The translations under genes were made by a program, and so were the position numbers. From JBDNJM01 sp041687755 (GTDB lineage: Bacteria > Planctomycetota > UBA1135 > GCA-002686595), in contig JBDNJM010000138.1 in NCBI GenBank assembly GCA_041687755.1, forward strand, positions 1 through 54,763: 54,763 nt of DNA, given 5' to 3'. Numbering within the stretch: position 1 is the first letter of the stretch; the number at the start of each line of letters is the position of its first letter. Positions 33,001-41,224 of the stretch are shown in pieces. The notes under the pieces were generated by a model, which worked only from the letters and a program-made list of their open reading frames with translations, was not told the DNA's origin and searched no databases.

Positions 33001-35996
33001 TCAAGCTGGTCTCGATCCCGCTCGACGCCCGGCACGTGCCCAACGTGCGCCTGACGGCCCACGAGATGCGCGACGGACAGCTCGTCACCGCCACCGAAGA
33101 GCTGCTGGTCCCGCCGGCGCGGCGCTTCCTCGACGTGGACGTGACCCTCGAGCGCGAGACCTACCGTCCCGGCGAGGAAGCGAGCCTCGCCGTTCAGGTT
33201 AAGGACATCGATGGCAACCCCGTCGAGGCCGAGCTGTCGCTATCGCTGATTGACGCTTCGGTGCTCGCCATCCAAGCGCGCTACGACAGCGACCCGCGCA
33301 CGTTCTTCTTCGGGCACCGGCGCTGGCCCACCGTTTCGACCGGCAGCACCGCCGACCGGCTCCCGTTCGTAAGCCTCGCCGAGGACAAGAACGGTGAGCT
33401 TGTGGACGCGCGCTTCGCCCGCTCCGAAGAGTTCGATGAGCAGCTGAAGGAGGGCTTCGGCTCGACCCGCTCCCGCGAGTCCGCTCGCGGCGCAGTGGGC
33501 GCGCTCGGGTACTCGGACAGCGCCAGCCTGGGGGAAAGGATGAAGCCCGAGAGCGCCGTGGCGTTCGAGATGCAGGCCTCCAAGGACTCCATGAGTCCTG
33601 CCGCGCCGGTTTCCGGCGGCGGCTCCTCCATCGAGGTCCGTTCGGACTTCCGCGAGACCGCCGTCTGGCTGCCGAATCTCACGACCGACGCCACCGGCGC
33701 GGCCACGCTCGAGTTCACCTTCCCCGACTCGACCACCTCCTGGGAGGTGAGTGCCGCGGGCGGTGATGCCGGAGATCGCTTCGGACACTTCGAGGAGCGC
33801 CTAGCGCGCACGGAGCTGCCCTTGATTGTGCGGCCCCAGATGCCGCGCTTCCTGATCACTGGCGACGAGTCGGCCCTCTCGGCCGTGCTGACCAACACGA
33901 CAGGTTCGCCGCTGATGGCTTCGGTCTGGCTCGAACTCGAGGGCCTCGAGGTCCAGGGCCCCGGCACTGGCTGGCTCATGCCCGCCACTCTGCTTGAGGC
34001 CGGTCCCATAGAGATCGAGGTCCCGGCGAACGGCGACGCACGCGTCGACTGGCGCGTCCGCGGAACCGAGGCCGGGCGAGCCCGAATCGTCATGCGTGCA
34101 CTCGCCGGCGAACTCGGCGACGCCGTGCAGCGCGAGCTCCCGGTCCTGCCCCACGGCATCGAGGTCCTGCTCGGCAACGCCGGCCGCCTCGCCGCCGCCA
34201 GCACGACCGTCGAACTCGAAGTCCCGCCCGCCGTGCCCGGCACCGCGAGCCTCGAGATCCAGGTCGCCCCGAGCCTCGCGACGACGATGCTCGACGCCCT
34301 GCCGTACCTCACCCACTACCCCTACGGCTGCCTCGAGCAGACCCTCTCGCGCTTCGTGCCCACCGCCGTCGCGATCCGCACTCTGGAGAAGCTCGGGCTC
34401 GACCCGAACTTCGTGGCCTCCGCCTCCTTCGGCGGAGTCGAGCAGGCCTTCGCCGCCCAGACCCAACCCCTCGGGCGAGACTCGTTCGGCGAGTTCACCA
34501 AGGCCGCGGCCGAGGGCATCGACCGAGTCGTCTCCCAACAGCGCGGCGACGGCTCCTGGTCCTGGTGGCCCGGCGGCCCGGAGAACGCGTGGATGACCGG
34601 GTACGCCCTGTGGTCCCTGAGCCTCGCCCGCGACGCTCGACTCGACGTGCCGACCCATCCGTTCGACAGCGGCCGCCGCTGGATCGAGCAGAACATCGTG
34701 CGCTACGAGTCCGACCTCGACCTCCAGGCCTGGCTGCTGCACGCCTGGGTGATGTCCTTCGACGGCTCGGCCCCCTCCTCCCTGGAGGAGTCCATCGCCA
34801 AGGCCAGCGACCGCCTGTTCGAGCAGCGCGCCGCCCTCAACGCGAGCGGCCGGGCCCTGCTGACGCTCGCCGAGCACCACCTCGGCCACAGGTCCCAGGC
34901 GGCCACCCTCGCGGAGAACCTCGCCAACGGCGCGATCCGAATCGACCCGGGCCAAGGCTCGCTCGACGGCACCTCGGGCGGCGTCCAAATGCCTACGGCC
35001 CACTGGGGCTCCGACGGCGTGACCTGGCGCTGGGCCCAGGACGGCATCGAGTCCACCGCCCTCACCCTGCGCGCCCTGCTCGCGGTTCAGCCCGACCACG
35101 AGTTGGTCGTGCCCGCGATGACCTGGCTCGTCCAGAACCGCCGCGCCGCCCAGTGGAAGAGCACGCGCGACACGGCGATCTGCGTCCTGGCCCTCTCCGA
35201 CTACCTGGAGACCAGCGGCGAAGCCTCAACGCCCACCGCCTTCGCGGTCTACCTCGACGACGAGTTGCTTGGCGAACGCCGACTCGAGGGCCAAGAGCTC
35301 CTCACCCGAGCCGCCAGCTTTACGGTCGCAGATCCGGCCGAGGGCGCCCACCGCCTGCGCATCGAACGCACCGAGGGCACCGGCCCGCTCTACTGGAGCA
35401 CCGGCGTCCGCGCCTTCAGCGCCGAAGAGCCCATCGCCCCGCGCGCCAACCAGTTGTTCGTCCACCGCGACGTCTACCGGCTCGTCGGCCGCGACACGCT
35501 GCTCGCCGGCAAGCTGTTCGAGCGCCAGCTCCTGCAGCCGGGCGACCAAGTCATCAGCGGTGAGCGGGTCGAGGTCGTCCTGACGCTCCAGGCCACGAAC
35601 GACTTCGAGTACCTGAAGCTCGAGGACTGGAAGCCCGCCGGCCTCGAAGCCACTGTTGTCAAGAGCGGCGGCGGCGTCTACGCCCGCCAGCTCCGCGCCG
35701 ACAGCCTCAAGGACTGGCTGGGCGAACAAGCCGAGCGCGAACGCAGCGGCGACTCCACCCTCTCCATTGACGCGGGCACGACCGGCCGCAGCATCTGGAC
35801 CTACCGCGAACTTCGCGACCACGCCCAGGTCTACTTCATAGACGCCCTGCCCGAAGGCCTCTGGCAGCTGCGCAGCACCCTGCGCGTGGAAGTCCCCGGC
35901 ACCTTCCACGGCCTGCCCGCGATCGGCGAAGCGATGTACGCCCCAGAAATCCGCGGCAACTCGGGCGAGCTGGTGATCGAAGTCCTGGACCGCTGA
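30054..35996 (+). CDS. Alpha-2-macroglobulin-family protein with thioester
   Basis: A 1980-residue exported protein. A signal peptide (MKPLILLLCVCFLPALLSLR, after a short basic stretch) is followed by a TPR-like helical region (about 40-110) that is extra to the usual family plan. Then come macroglobulin beta-domains (PGQTVSWKLLARK, YRPGEEASLAVQVKD, FPDSTTSWEVSAAGGD). The thioester motif is in YPYGCLEQTLSRF: Cys1426 and Gln1429 (C-L-E-Q) can form the covalent trap. The alpha/alpha thioester domain and a receptor-binding-like end follow. Bacterial members trap attacking proteases in the periplasm. The usual partner gene pbpC is not adjacent. The ATG at 30054 has GGAG nine bases before it; a second ATG lies at 30072. 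A strong hairpin at 36056-36091 probably ends the transcript. Confidence 0.92.
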   Translation: MHHRRPMKPLILLLCVCFLPALLSLRAGPRGANPQDGAEGWAELQAAGEQFMERGSFAEAAQSFTRALGATPSAEALPELRFLEVDARWRSLGSTRRSDTSELDSALQELDAMWDRDLPREERTELWARMAESRGDSRIQIQHRMDVRQAWTEYSAAQDFWARSSDIDAARERWLAIVLKYAWPAWVDDRSRYGDWGNWVPVEVLEQALEIARKQEDLTRLHFLMARSATFRKSGPFWDARVRDSFAAVRRAGKEGGLLDASLWFEAQWLENTGRWTRDEFGTATREQEPEAALDLYRALVASFKKSESRFHASAQQGIEDLNRVELRVTVGRAFYPGSKVAADVQVRNLASVSHELYAFDMLEDVEPTDRDMTAYDWIESLRTPRLKSIAEWTQEIEGGKQLGWTRSQERLPEDLGPGAYLWIARSKDVEVRQLVLVSDAALILKASGRQLVAWSVDARTGEPIEGAEIRVHGRRRGGDLGSWVHAAGTTGPDGVANIELPYDSDSIELLVVSEAAGAPSVALLNTQITDPGAGWRVQVVTDRPAYRPGQTVSWKLLARKYEELRHTTPAGAKLNYQLTGPRGEDLESGDLTLSTFGTTFGAFELESNAALGEYRIQLRTEDGNWISQATLFRLEEYKLPEFEVSVATPTGEDGRRAVYVLGDEVSAEITARTYFGSPVAGGTVEAVLRRKPSHVMIQPREPWAWFTSSLDGGNNDWMGYRGWQPDEEVLRRELTLDAEGKAELRFDTPFGEGQDYEYTIEARVTDASRREVTGSGSVRVARQSYAALVDLEHRVFEPGAPIEATFRTEDANGAPLAVRGTARLLQVTQIEFWVGSDGRRIASGEVAAARSKGLMPRDWILLRTDVDYREAARLELTTNAEGEGTWSPSVSTPGVYVVRWSSVDERSGPVTAETQAYVAAAGTTQLAYSSPGLTVLLDRGTIAEGETAQILVMSDASNRHVLFSVEATSLMSAEVLHLEGSVKLVSIPLDARHVPNVRLTAHEMRDGQLVTATEELLVPPARRFLDVDVTLERETYRPGEEASLAVQVKDIDGNPVEAELSLSLIDASVLAIQARYDSDPRTFFFGHRRWPTVSTGSTADRLPFVSLAEDKNGELVDARFARSEEFDEQLKEGFGSTRSRESARGAVGALGYSDSASLGERMKPESAVAFEMQASKDSMSPAAPVSGGGSSIEVRSDFRETAVWLPNLTTDATGAATLEFTFPDSTTSWEVSAAGGDAGDRFGHFEERLARTELPLIVRPQMPRFLITGDESALSAVLTNTTGSPLMASVWLELEGLEVQGPGTGWLMPATLLEAGPIEIEVPANGDARVDWRVRGTEAGRARIVMRALAGELGDAVQRELPVLPHGIEVLLGNAGRLAAASTTVELEVPPAVPGTASLEIQVAPSLATTMLDALPYLTHYPYGCLEQTLSRFVPTAVAIRTLEKLGLDPNFVASASFGGVEQAFAAQTQPLGRDSFGEFTKAAAEGIDRVVSQQRGDGSWSWWPGGPENAWMTGYALWSLSLARDARLDVPTHPFDSGRRWIEQNIVRYESDLDLQAWLLHAWVMSFDGSAPSSLEESIAKASDRLFEQRAALNASGRALLTLAEHHLGHRSQAATLAENLANGAIRIDPGQGSLDGTSGGVQMPTAHWGSDGVTWRWAQDGIESTALTLRALLAVQPDHELVVPAMTWLVQNRRAAQWKSTRDTAICVLALSDYLETSGEASTPTAFAVYLDDELLGERRLEGQELLTRAASFTVADPAEGAHRLRIERTEGTGPLYWSTGVRAFSAEEPIAPRANQLFVHRDVYRLVGRDTLLAGKLFERQLLQPGDQVISGERVEVVLTLQATNDFEYLKLEDWKPAGLEATVVKSGGGVYARQLRADSLKDWLGEQAERERSGDSTLSIDAGTTGRSIWTYRELRDHAQVYFIDALPEGLWQLRSTLRVEVPGTFHGLPAIGEAMYAPEIRGNSGELVIEVLDR

Positions 35997-36055
35997 GCGG
36001 AGCCGCCATCAGCTGCGGGGGCCCTGGCCCTCGCAGCCACTGAACAGTTTGGCTT

Positions 36056-36091
36056 CCTCGGGCCCAACGCTCTGCAGCGCTGGGCCCGAGG
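36056..36091 (+). terminator. Strong hairpin after the macroglobulin gene
   Basis: Arms CCTCGGGCCCA (36056-36066) and TGGGCCCGAGG (36081-36091) enclose a loop with its own short CGCT/AGCG pairing. GGCTTTCT follows. It lies 60 bases past the stop and is a likely Rho-independent terminator. Confidence 0.7.
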
Positions 36092-36246
36092 GCTTTCTAG
36101 GAGGGAAATCGAGCGTGCTTGCCCACGCCTGGGGCCCCCCTCAAGAGGTCCCGACGTACTCCGCCAGGAACGCGCCTACAGCCTCGGCAACAGCTCCTCT
36201 CGAGGCCGAGTCCCGGCACCGCGAGAGCCCTCCCGCTCGCGGCCAC

Positions 36247-36320
36247 GCCGCCGCCCACCAAACCGCGCCCGACCACCCAGGGAAGCTGCCTCCAACTCGC
36301 AGGCGTTGCGCAGTTCCTCG
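36247..36320 (+). repeat. Repeat flanking sthA, 3' copy
   Basis: It begins GCCGCCGCCCACC, continues AACCGC, CCCG and CCACCC blocks, and ends in GTTGCGCAG. The same order of blocks recurs at 38016-38089 in the same orientation, at roughly three of four positions. The pair brackets the transhydrogenase gene. Confidence 0.55.
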
Positions 36321-36458
36321 AAAAAACACGCGCGCTCAAGCTGCCCTCCGCCATCTCAGAACCGCCGACACCCCTGGGCAATCCCGCACCACCCCCCTCG
36401 CCCGCTCCTGACCAAGTCACCGCCGCCCGACCCAGCAAGGGGTCAGGCTCTCCGCCCG

Positions 36459-37877
36459 TCAGGCCACCCGACGCAACTGCTGAGCCGCGCGGATCTGGTT
36501 CGCGGCCTGGTAGGCAGCAACCTTGTAGCACTCAGCCAGGGTCGGGTAGTTAAACACCGTCTCGAGGAAGTACTCGAGACCGGCTTCGAGACCGAGCACC
36601 GCCTGGCCCACGTGCACCAACTCCGTCGCCCCCGTACCGATGACGTGCACTCCGAGCAGGCGCCCCGTCTCGCGATGGAAGATCAGCTTCAAGAGGCCGG
36701 AGTCGTCGCCCAAGATCTGGCCGCGCGAGATCTCGCGGTAGCGCGCGATGCCGGTCTCGTAGGGCACGCAGTCCTCGGTGAGCTGCTGCTCCGTCGCTCC
36801 GACCATCGAGATCTCCGGCATGGAGTAGATCCCGATCGGGAAGTGTGCGGGCATCGGCTTGGCCTCGACGCCGAACATGTGGCAGGCGGCCAGGCGACCC
36901 TGCTCGCTGGAGGTCGCGGCGAGGGCGGGATGCCCGATCACGTCGCCGGCTGCGAAGACATGGCCGATAGAAGTGCGGTAATGCTCGTCCACCTCGATCA
37001 AGCCACGATCCGTCGTTTCGAGGCCGATGATGTCGAGGCCGAGGCTGCTGGTCGCGGCCTGCCGGCCGGCTGCGAACAGAACGAGATCACTGACGATGTG
37101 CTTGCCTGAAGCCAGCTCGACCACGGCTTTGGTCGATCCGTTCTCGATGACCTGGATGCGCTCTACGACCTCGCCGCCACGGAAAGTGACGTAGCGGTCG
37201 CGCATCTGGTAGACGAGCTCGTCGACGATCTCAGGGTCGAGCAGGCCGAGCGGTCGCGGGCGCTGGTCGACGATGGTCACCTGGACGCCCGCGTTTGCGA
37301 ACATCGAGGCGTACTCCACACCGATGACGCCGCCGCCGACAACGGTCATGGTGCGCGGCAGCTTCTTAAGCCCCATCACTCCGTCCGAGGTGATGACGGT
37401 CTTGCCGTCGACCTCGATCCCGGGGGGCACGCGCGGCTTCGTGCCGACCGCCAGCATGACTTTGTCCGTCGTGATGCGTCGGGTGCCCTCCTCGGACTGG
37501 ACGTTTAGGATGTTCGGGTCCTCGAAGCGCGCGTGGCCGTGGATCAGTTCGATCTCGTTGCGCTCAAGCTGGTCGCGGACCTTCTCGAGTTCGTCTTGAA
37601 CGACGCAGGAGACGCGGGCCAGCAGCTGCTGGATGTCCGGCCGCCGCGGGGCTCGCACCCCGAACTGAGCGGCGCTGCGCTGGAAGTCGAGGAACGCCTG
37701 GATCGCCTCACGGAAGGTCTTGGAGGGGATCGTGCCCGTCTCGACGCAGACGCCTCCGTAGGCCCGGCGCTTCTCGACGACGGCGACCTTGCGACCGAGC
37801 TTGGCGGCCTGAACGGCAGCCCGCTGGCCGGCGGGGCCGCTTCCGATGCAGACGAGGTCGTATTCGAAGAGGGACAT
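36459..37877 (-). CDS. sthA: Soluble pyridine nucleotide transhydrogenase (Si-specific, SthA)
   Basis: A 472-residue flavoprotein disulfide-reductase-fold enzyme that moves hydride between NADPH and NAD to balance the two pools. The FAD motif is VCIGSGPAGQRAA. The active-site segment reads GGVCVETGTIPSKTFREA: only Cys44 is present, and the second redox Cys of lipoamide dehydrogenases is Thr49. This supports transhydrogenase over dihydrolipoyl dehydrogenase. The NAD(P) motif is VVGGGVIGVEYASMFANAG, FAAGDVIGHPALAA is the second FAD contact, and the C-terminal dimer domain (GVHVIGTGATELVHVGQAVL) is complete. The start MSLFEYDLVCIG is the family N-terminus. The gene is divergent from a sulfatase, and related repeats lie on both sides of it. 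Confidence 0.93.
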   Translation of the reverse strand: MSLFEYDLVCIGSGPAGQRAAVQAAKLGRKVAVVEKRRAYGGVCVETGTIPSKTFREAIQAFLDFQRSAAQFGVRAPRRPDIQQLLARVSCVVQDELEKVRDQLERNEIELIHGHARFEDPNILNVQSEEGTRRITTDKVMLAVGTKPRVPPGIEVDGKTVITSDGVMGLKKLPRTMTVVGGGVIGVEYASMFANAGVQVTIVDQRPRPLGLLDPEIVDELVYQMRDRYVTFRGGEVVERIQVIENGSTKAVVELASGKHIVSDLVLFAAGRQAATSSLGLDIIGLETTDRGLIEVDEHYRTSIGHVFAAGDVIGHPALAATSSEQGRLAACHMFGVEAKPMPAHFPIGIYSMPEISMVGATEQQLTEDCVPYETGIARYREISRGQILGDDSGLLKLIFHRETGRLLGVHVIGTGATELVHVGQAVLGLEAGLEYFLETVFNYPTLAECYKVAAYQAANQIRAAQQLRRVA

Positions 37878-38015
37878 GGTGGGCGCGTTTGGACGAGGGG
37901 ACGAGGAGCGCATCGACGGGCCTATGCAACCCGCCTGAGCCTTGAACTCGGGTCCTCCCGGGGTCGGGAGCGGGGGAAGAAATGGACCAGGTGGGTCCCT
38001 GGTTTGCCCCGGACC

Positions 38016-38089
38016 CGCCGCCGCCCACCTAACCGCCCCCGTCCACCCGGGGAGATGCTCGCAATCCCGAAAGGTTGCGCAGAATCTGT
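38016..38089 (+). repeat. Repeat flanking sthA, 5' copy
   Basis: Same block order as 36247-36320: CCGCCGCCCACC, AACCGC, CCCG, CCACCC, and GTTGCGCAG at the end. It lies in the 278-base region between the divergent sthA and sulfatase starts, so it may carry promoter sequence for either gene. Confidence 0.55.
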
Positions 38090-38155
38090 TCAATAACGTG
38101 TCCAGCTCCGCCCCCGGGCCGCCTCGACCCGTCCCCTCCGCCCCTCGATTCGCCC

Positions 38156-39721
38156 ATGACCCTGCTCCCCCTCCTCGGCCTGACGCTTGCCCCCGCTCTG
38201 ATCGGCGCGCCTCTCGGCCTGCAGACGCAGCTTGCGGCTGCAGCGGCAATGCCCAGCACCGCGCACCAGGAGCCGGAGACCGTCGCCAGCACCCCCCCCG
38301 CGCGGGTTCTCCTGATCCTCGCGGACGATCTCGGCTGGGGCGAGGTCGGCGCCTACGGCCAAGAGCGCATCCCCACCCCCAACATCGACCGCATCGCGGC
38401 GGAGGGCATGCGCTTCACCAGCGCCTACTCGGGCTCCGCCGTCTGCGCGCCCTCGCGCTGCGTGATGCTCACGGGGCAGCACACCGGGCACGCGGTCGTG
38501 CGCAACAACTGGGAGGAGGGCGGCTGGGACGAGGGCGCCGACGAGGGCCAGTACCCGCTGCCCGTCGATACCCCGAACCTCGCGCGCGCTCTGAAGGGGA
38601 TCGGAGCGGCGACCGCGACCATCGGCAAGTGGGGGCTCGGCGGTCCCGAATCGACAGGAGCGCCGTGGAACCAGGGCTTCGACCTGTTCCTCGGGCACCT
38701 CTGTCAGCGCAAGGCGCACAACTTCTACCCGCAGCACCTGTGGCGCAACGACGAGAAGCTGATGCTCGAGGGCAACGGCACCTGGTTCGCCTCGCACCAG
38801 AAGATCGAGGCCCCGCTCGACACCGAGGCGGAGTACTGGGACCGCTTCCAGGCCGAGACCTACGCCTGCGACCCGATGATCGACGCCGCGATCGAGTTCC
38901 TGGAAGGCAACGCCGAGGGCCCGCTGTTCCTGAACTATTGGAGCCCCATCCCGCACGTCGCGCTCCAGATCCCTCCCGCCAATCTCGACGCCTTCCCGCG
39001 CGAGTGGGACTCCGAGCACTACCTCGGCCAAAAGGGCTACGTGCCCCACCCGCGACCGCGCGCCGCCTACGCGGCCATGATCGCACGACTCGACGCCGAA
39101 GTCGGGCGCATGCTCGACACCCTCGACGCGCAGGGCATCGCCGACGACACGCTCGTGATCTTCTCGAGCGACAACGGCCCCACCTACGCGGGCGGCGTGG
39201 ACCACGAGTTCTTCGAGTCGGCCGGCCCCTGGCGCGGCCTCAAGGGCTCCATGTACGAAGGCGGCATCCGTGTCCCCTTCCTCGTGCGCTGGCCCGGTCG
39301 CGTCGAGGCCGGTTCCGTCTCCGATCACGCCCTCGCGTTCGAAGATGTCTGGGCGACCCTAGACGAGCTGTTCGACCTGCCCGGGGAGCCCGGCTCCGAC
39401 GGCGTCTCCTTCGCCCCCACGCTCCTCGGTGATTCCGACGCCCAGGCCCAACACGAGCATCTCTACTGGGAGCTCGGCCAGGCCCGCGCCGTTCGTCGCG
39501 GTGACCTAAAGGGAGTTCAAACCCGCCTCGCCAGCGACGCCCCCCGCTTCGAGCTGTTCGACCTGCGCAGCGACCCCGCCGAGTCCCAGGACCTCTCGCT
39601 CGAACGCCCGGAACTCGCCGCCGAGATGCTCAGCCTGCTCCACAGCGCCCGCGTGCCCTCCACCGTGTTCCCCTTGCGCGGGGTGGACCCGGTGCGACCG
39701 AAAGAGAGCGAAGGGGAGTAG
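38156..39721 (+). CDS. Exported formylglycine-dependent sulfatase
   Basis: A 521-residue type I sulfatase. The N-terminus (MTLLPLLGLTLAPALIGAPL) is a signal peptide, so it works in the periplasm or outside. Metal ligands open the domain in LLILADDLGWGEVGAYG. The C-x-P-S-R signature is in SAVCAPSRCVMLTGQHTGH, where Cys is converted to formylglycine by a maturase. Substrate-loop residues are in TIGKWGLGG, and the second metal site in IFSSDNGP. The C-terminal subdomain is complete. It would remove sulfate from an ester, probably on a sulfated polysaccharide, which fits a marine lifestyle; the specific substrate cannot be told. No carbohydrate-utilisation cluster surrounds it. Confidence 0.94.
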   Translation: MTLLPLLGLTLAPALIGAPLGLQTQLAAAAAMPSTAHQEPETVASTPPARVLLILADDLGWGEVGAYGQERIPTPNIDRIAAEGMRFTSAYSGSAVCAPSRCVMLTGQHTGHAVVRNNWEEGGWDEGADEGQYPLPVDTPNLARALKGIGAATATIGKWGLGGPESTGAPWNQGFDLFLGHLCQRKAHNFYPQHLWRNDEKLMLEGNGTWFASHQKIEAPLDTEAEYWDRFQAETYACDPMIDAAIEFLEGNAEGPLFLNYWSPIPHVALQIPPANLDAFPREWDSEHYLGQKGYVPHPRPRAAYAAMIARLDAEVGRMLDTLDAQGIADDTLVIFSSDNGPTYAGGVDHEFFESAGPWRGLKGSMYEGGIRVPFLVRWPGRVEAGSVSDHALAFEDVWATLDELFDLPGEPGSDGVSFAPTLLGDSDAQAQHEHLYWELGQARAVRRGDLKGVQTRLASDAPRFELFDLRSDPAESQDLSLERPELAAEMLSLLHSARVPSTVFPLRGVDPVRPKESEGE

Positions 39722-39877
39722 CCTCGAAGCTCGGGCTCCGGCTTGTCCGCTTCGCTCGTCGGCGCGTGCCTGCAGTTCCGCAACGCCCCTCTAGGCCGCA
39801 ACATCAGGGTGAACGCGCCGCTGCCCGAGCCTCATCCATCGAGCAGTTCGCGCGGCTGAGCCTTCAACGACCGCTCC

Positions 39878-41224
39878 CTACTCGGGCGGAAGCTGTTGAT
39901 CGAGCCAAGCCTCCACGCCGCGGCCGAAGCGGCCGTCTTCGTCGGGGCGGAAGCCCGAGATCCGCAGGGCGTTGCGCGCGCGCCGTTCCTCGGCCAGCGG
40001 CAGCACCGCACGGTCGACCTGGGAGGTGAGCGCGAGCAGCTCGCGGGCCAGCTCGTCGCGCACCTCGCGGAGTCCGGAGCCTGCACGCAGCAGTTCGACG
40101 ATCGGGACCGCCAACTCCGGGCGAGCGTAGCCGCCGGCCTCGAGCGCGAAGCGCAGGGCGTGGCCGCTCTCGATCGTCTCGAGCGCACGCAGGGCCTGGG
40201 TCGGGGCGCGCTCGTACTGGCCTGCCAGGTAGAGCCGGGCGTGCAGCTCCCGCGCGCCCTGCTCGAACTCGCCCTCCTCCTCGAACGCGGCCAGCGTCAG
40301 TACGGGGATCAACTCCGGCCCCTGAAAGTAGGGCCACGCGAGGACGCGCGCTGGCTCCGCGGCGATCAGCGCCCAAGAGTCCGTACCGGGGCTCAGCAGC
40401 GCCCAGGGGTCGGCCCCGGAGCTGCGACCGAGGGCGTAAGCAGTGTCCGTACTCCAGCGTTCGGTGTTCTTCTCGATCCAGTCGAGCAGGGCCAGCACCG
40501 CGATCGTGTTGTTCGGATCGCGAACGGCACCGGTCGCGGCCGCGAGCGCGGTGTGCACGATTCGAAACCTCGCTTCCGCGTCCGAATCTAGTGCCAAGAG
40601 GTCCTGGACGAGTCGATGCCGGATCTTTGCGCACAGCTCGGGGCGAACTCGAATCGCCGAGAAGATCGCGGCCCCCGCCCGCTGCGGAACCGGATGGTCC
40701 CAGCCCGTCGCCACGTCGAGCCACCAGCGCTCGGTCTCCGCAGCGATGCTGTCGACGCCGAACGAGAAGCCCAGTGCAAGCAGGTAGGTCCGACGCAGGT
40801 CCTCGTCGGATTCCTGCTCGTAGAGGGCGCGCAGCTCGGCCGGGCGCAGGTTCATGGATTGCACGGCCCGACGCAGGGCGGAGAGGTCGGCCCCCACGAG
40901 CAGCGCCGGATGGTCGTGCGTCCACTTGAGCGTCCAGTCCGAGGGCGCCGCCGCGGCGATCCGATCGCGGGCGCCACCCAACGTGGTCGGCGTGGGCTCC
41001 GGAGGGGTTCGGAGCGCAGGGATCGCTCCGTTCGGCGAGCTCGTGGTGTCGATGTAGTAGGAGCCGAGGTTGGAGGCCCAGGCGAGCGGCCGATCCAAGA
41101 AGTCGGGAGCTTGGCCGACGGTTGCCTGCTGCCCTCCGGGCGGCGCGGGTCGGGGCTGCGTGCACGAAGGTGCTGTGGCAGCACCGACGGCCGTCAGCAA
41201 GACGAGGGCGGCGAGCGCTCTCAC
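39878..41224 (-). CDS. Exported helical protein of unknown function, coupled to thrC
   Basis: A 448-residue protein I cannot assign. The start is a GTG whose bases overlap the TGA of the threonine synthase gene (GTGA), giving VRALAALVLLTAVGAATAPS then Cys. This is a signal peptide with a weak lipoprotein-type cysteine at residue 21. The mature part is almost all helical, with helix pairs (LRPAELRALYEQES, EDLRRTYLLALGFSFGVD, AKIRHRLVQDLLALDSDAEA, ALRALETIESGHALRFALEA) reminiscent of HEAT-like solenoids, though I see no clean repeat period. The overlap implies translational coupling. A role in amino-acid metabolism is not implied. Confidence 0.75.
   Translation of the reverse strand: MRALAALVLLTAVGAATAPSCTQPRPAPPGGQQATVGQAPDFLDRPLAWASNLGSYYIDTTSSPNGAIPALRTPPEPTPTTLGGARDRIAAAAPSDWTLKWTHDHPALLVGADLSALRRAVQSMNLRPAELRALYEQESDEDLRRTYLLALGFSFGVDSIAAETERWWLDVATGWDHPVPQRAGAAIFSAIRVRPELCAKIRHRLVQDLLALDSDAEARFRIVHTALAAATGAVRDPNNTIAVLALLDWIEKNTERWSTDTAYALGRSSGADPWALLSPGTDSWALIAAEPARVLAWPYFQGPELIPVLTLAAFEEEGEFEQGARELHARLYLAGQYERAPTQALRALETIESGHALRFALEAGGYARPELAVPIVELLRAGSGLREVRDELARELLALTSQVDRAVLPLAEERRARNALRISGFRPDEDGRFGRGVEAWLDQQLPPE

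Noticed and set aside
36097..36531. Overlapping open frames on both strands downstream of the macroglobulin gene
   Set aside because: They are Pro/Ser/Arg-rich with no family features and overlap the terminator, the repeat and the sthA end.
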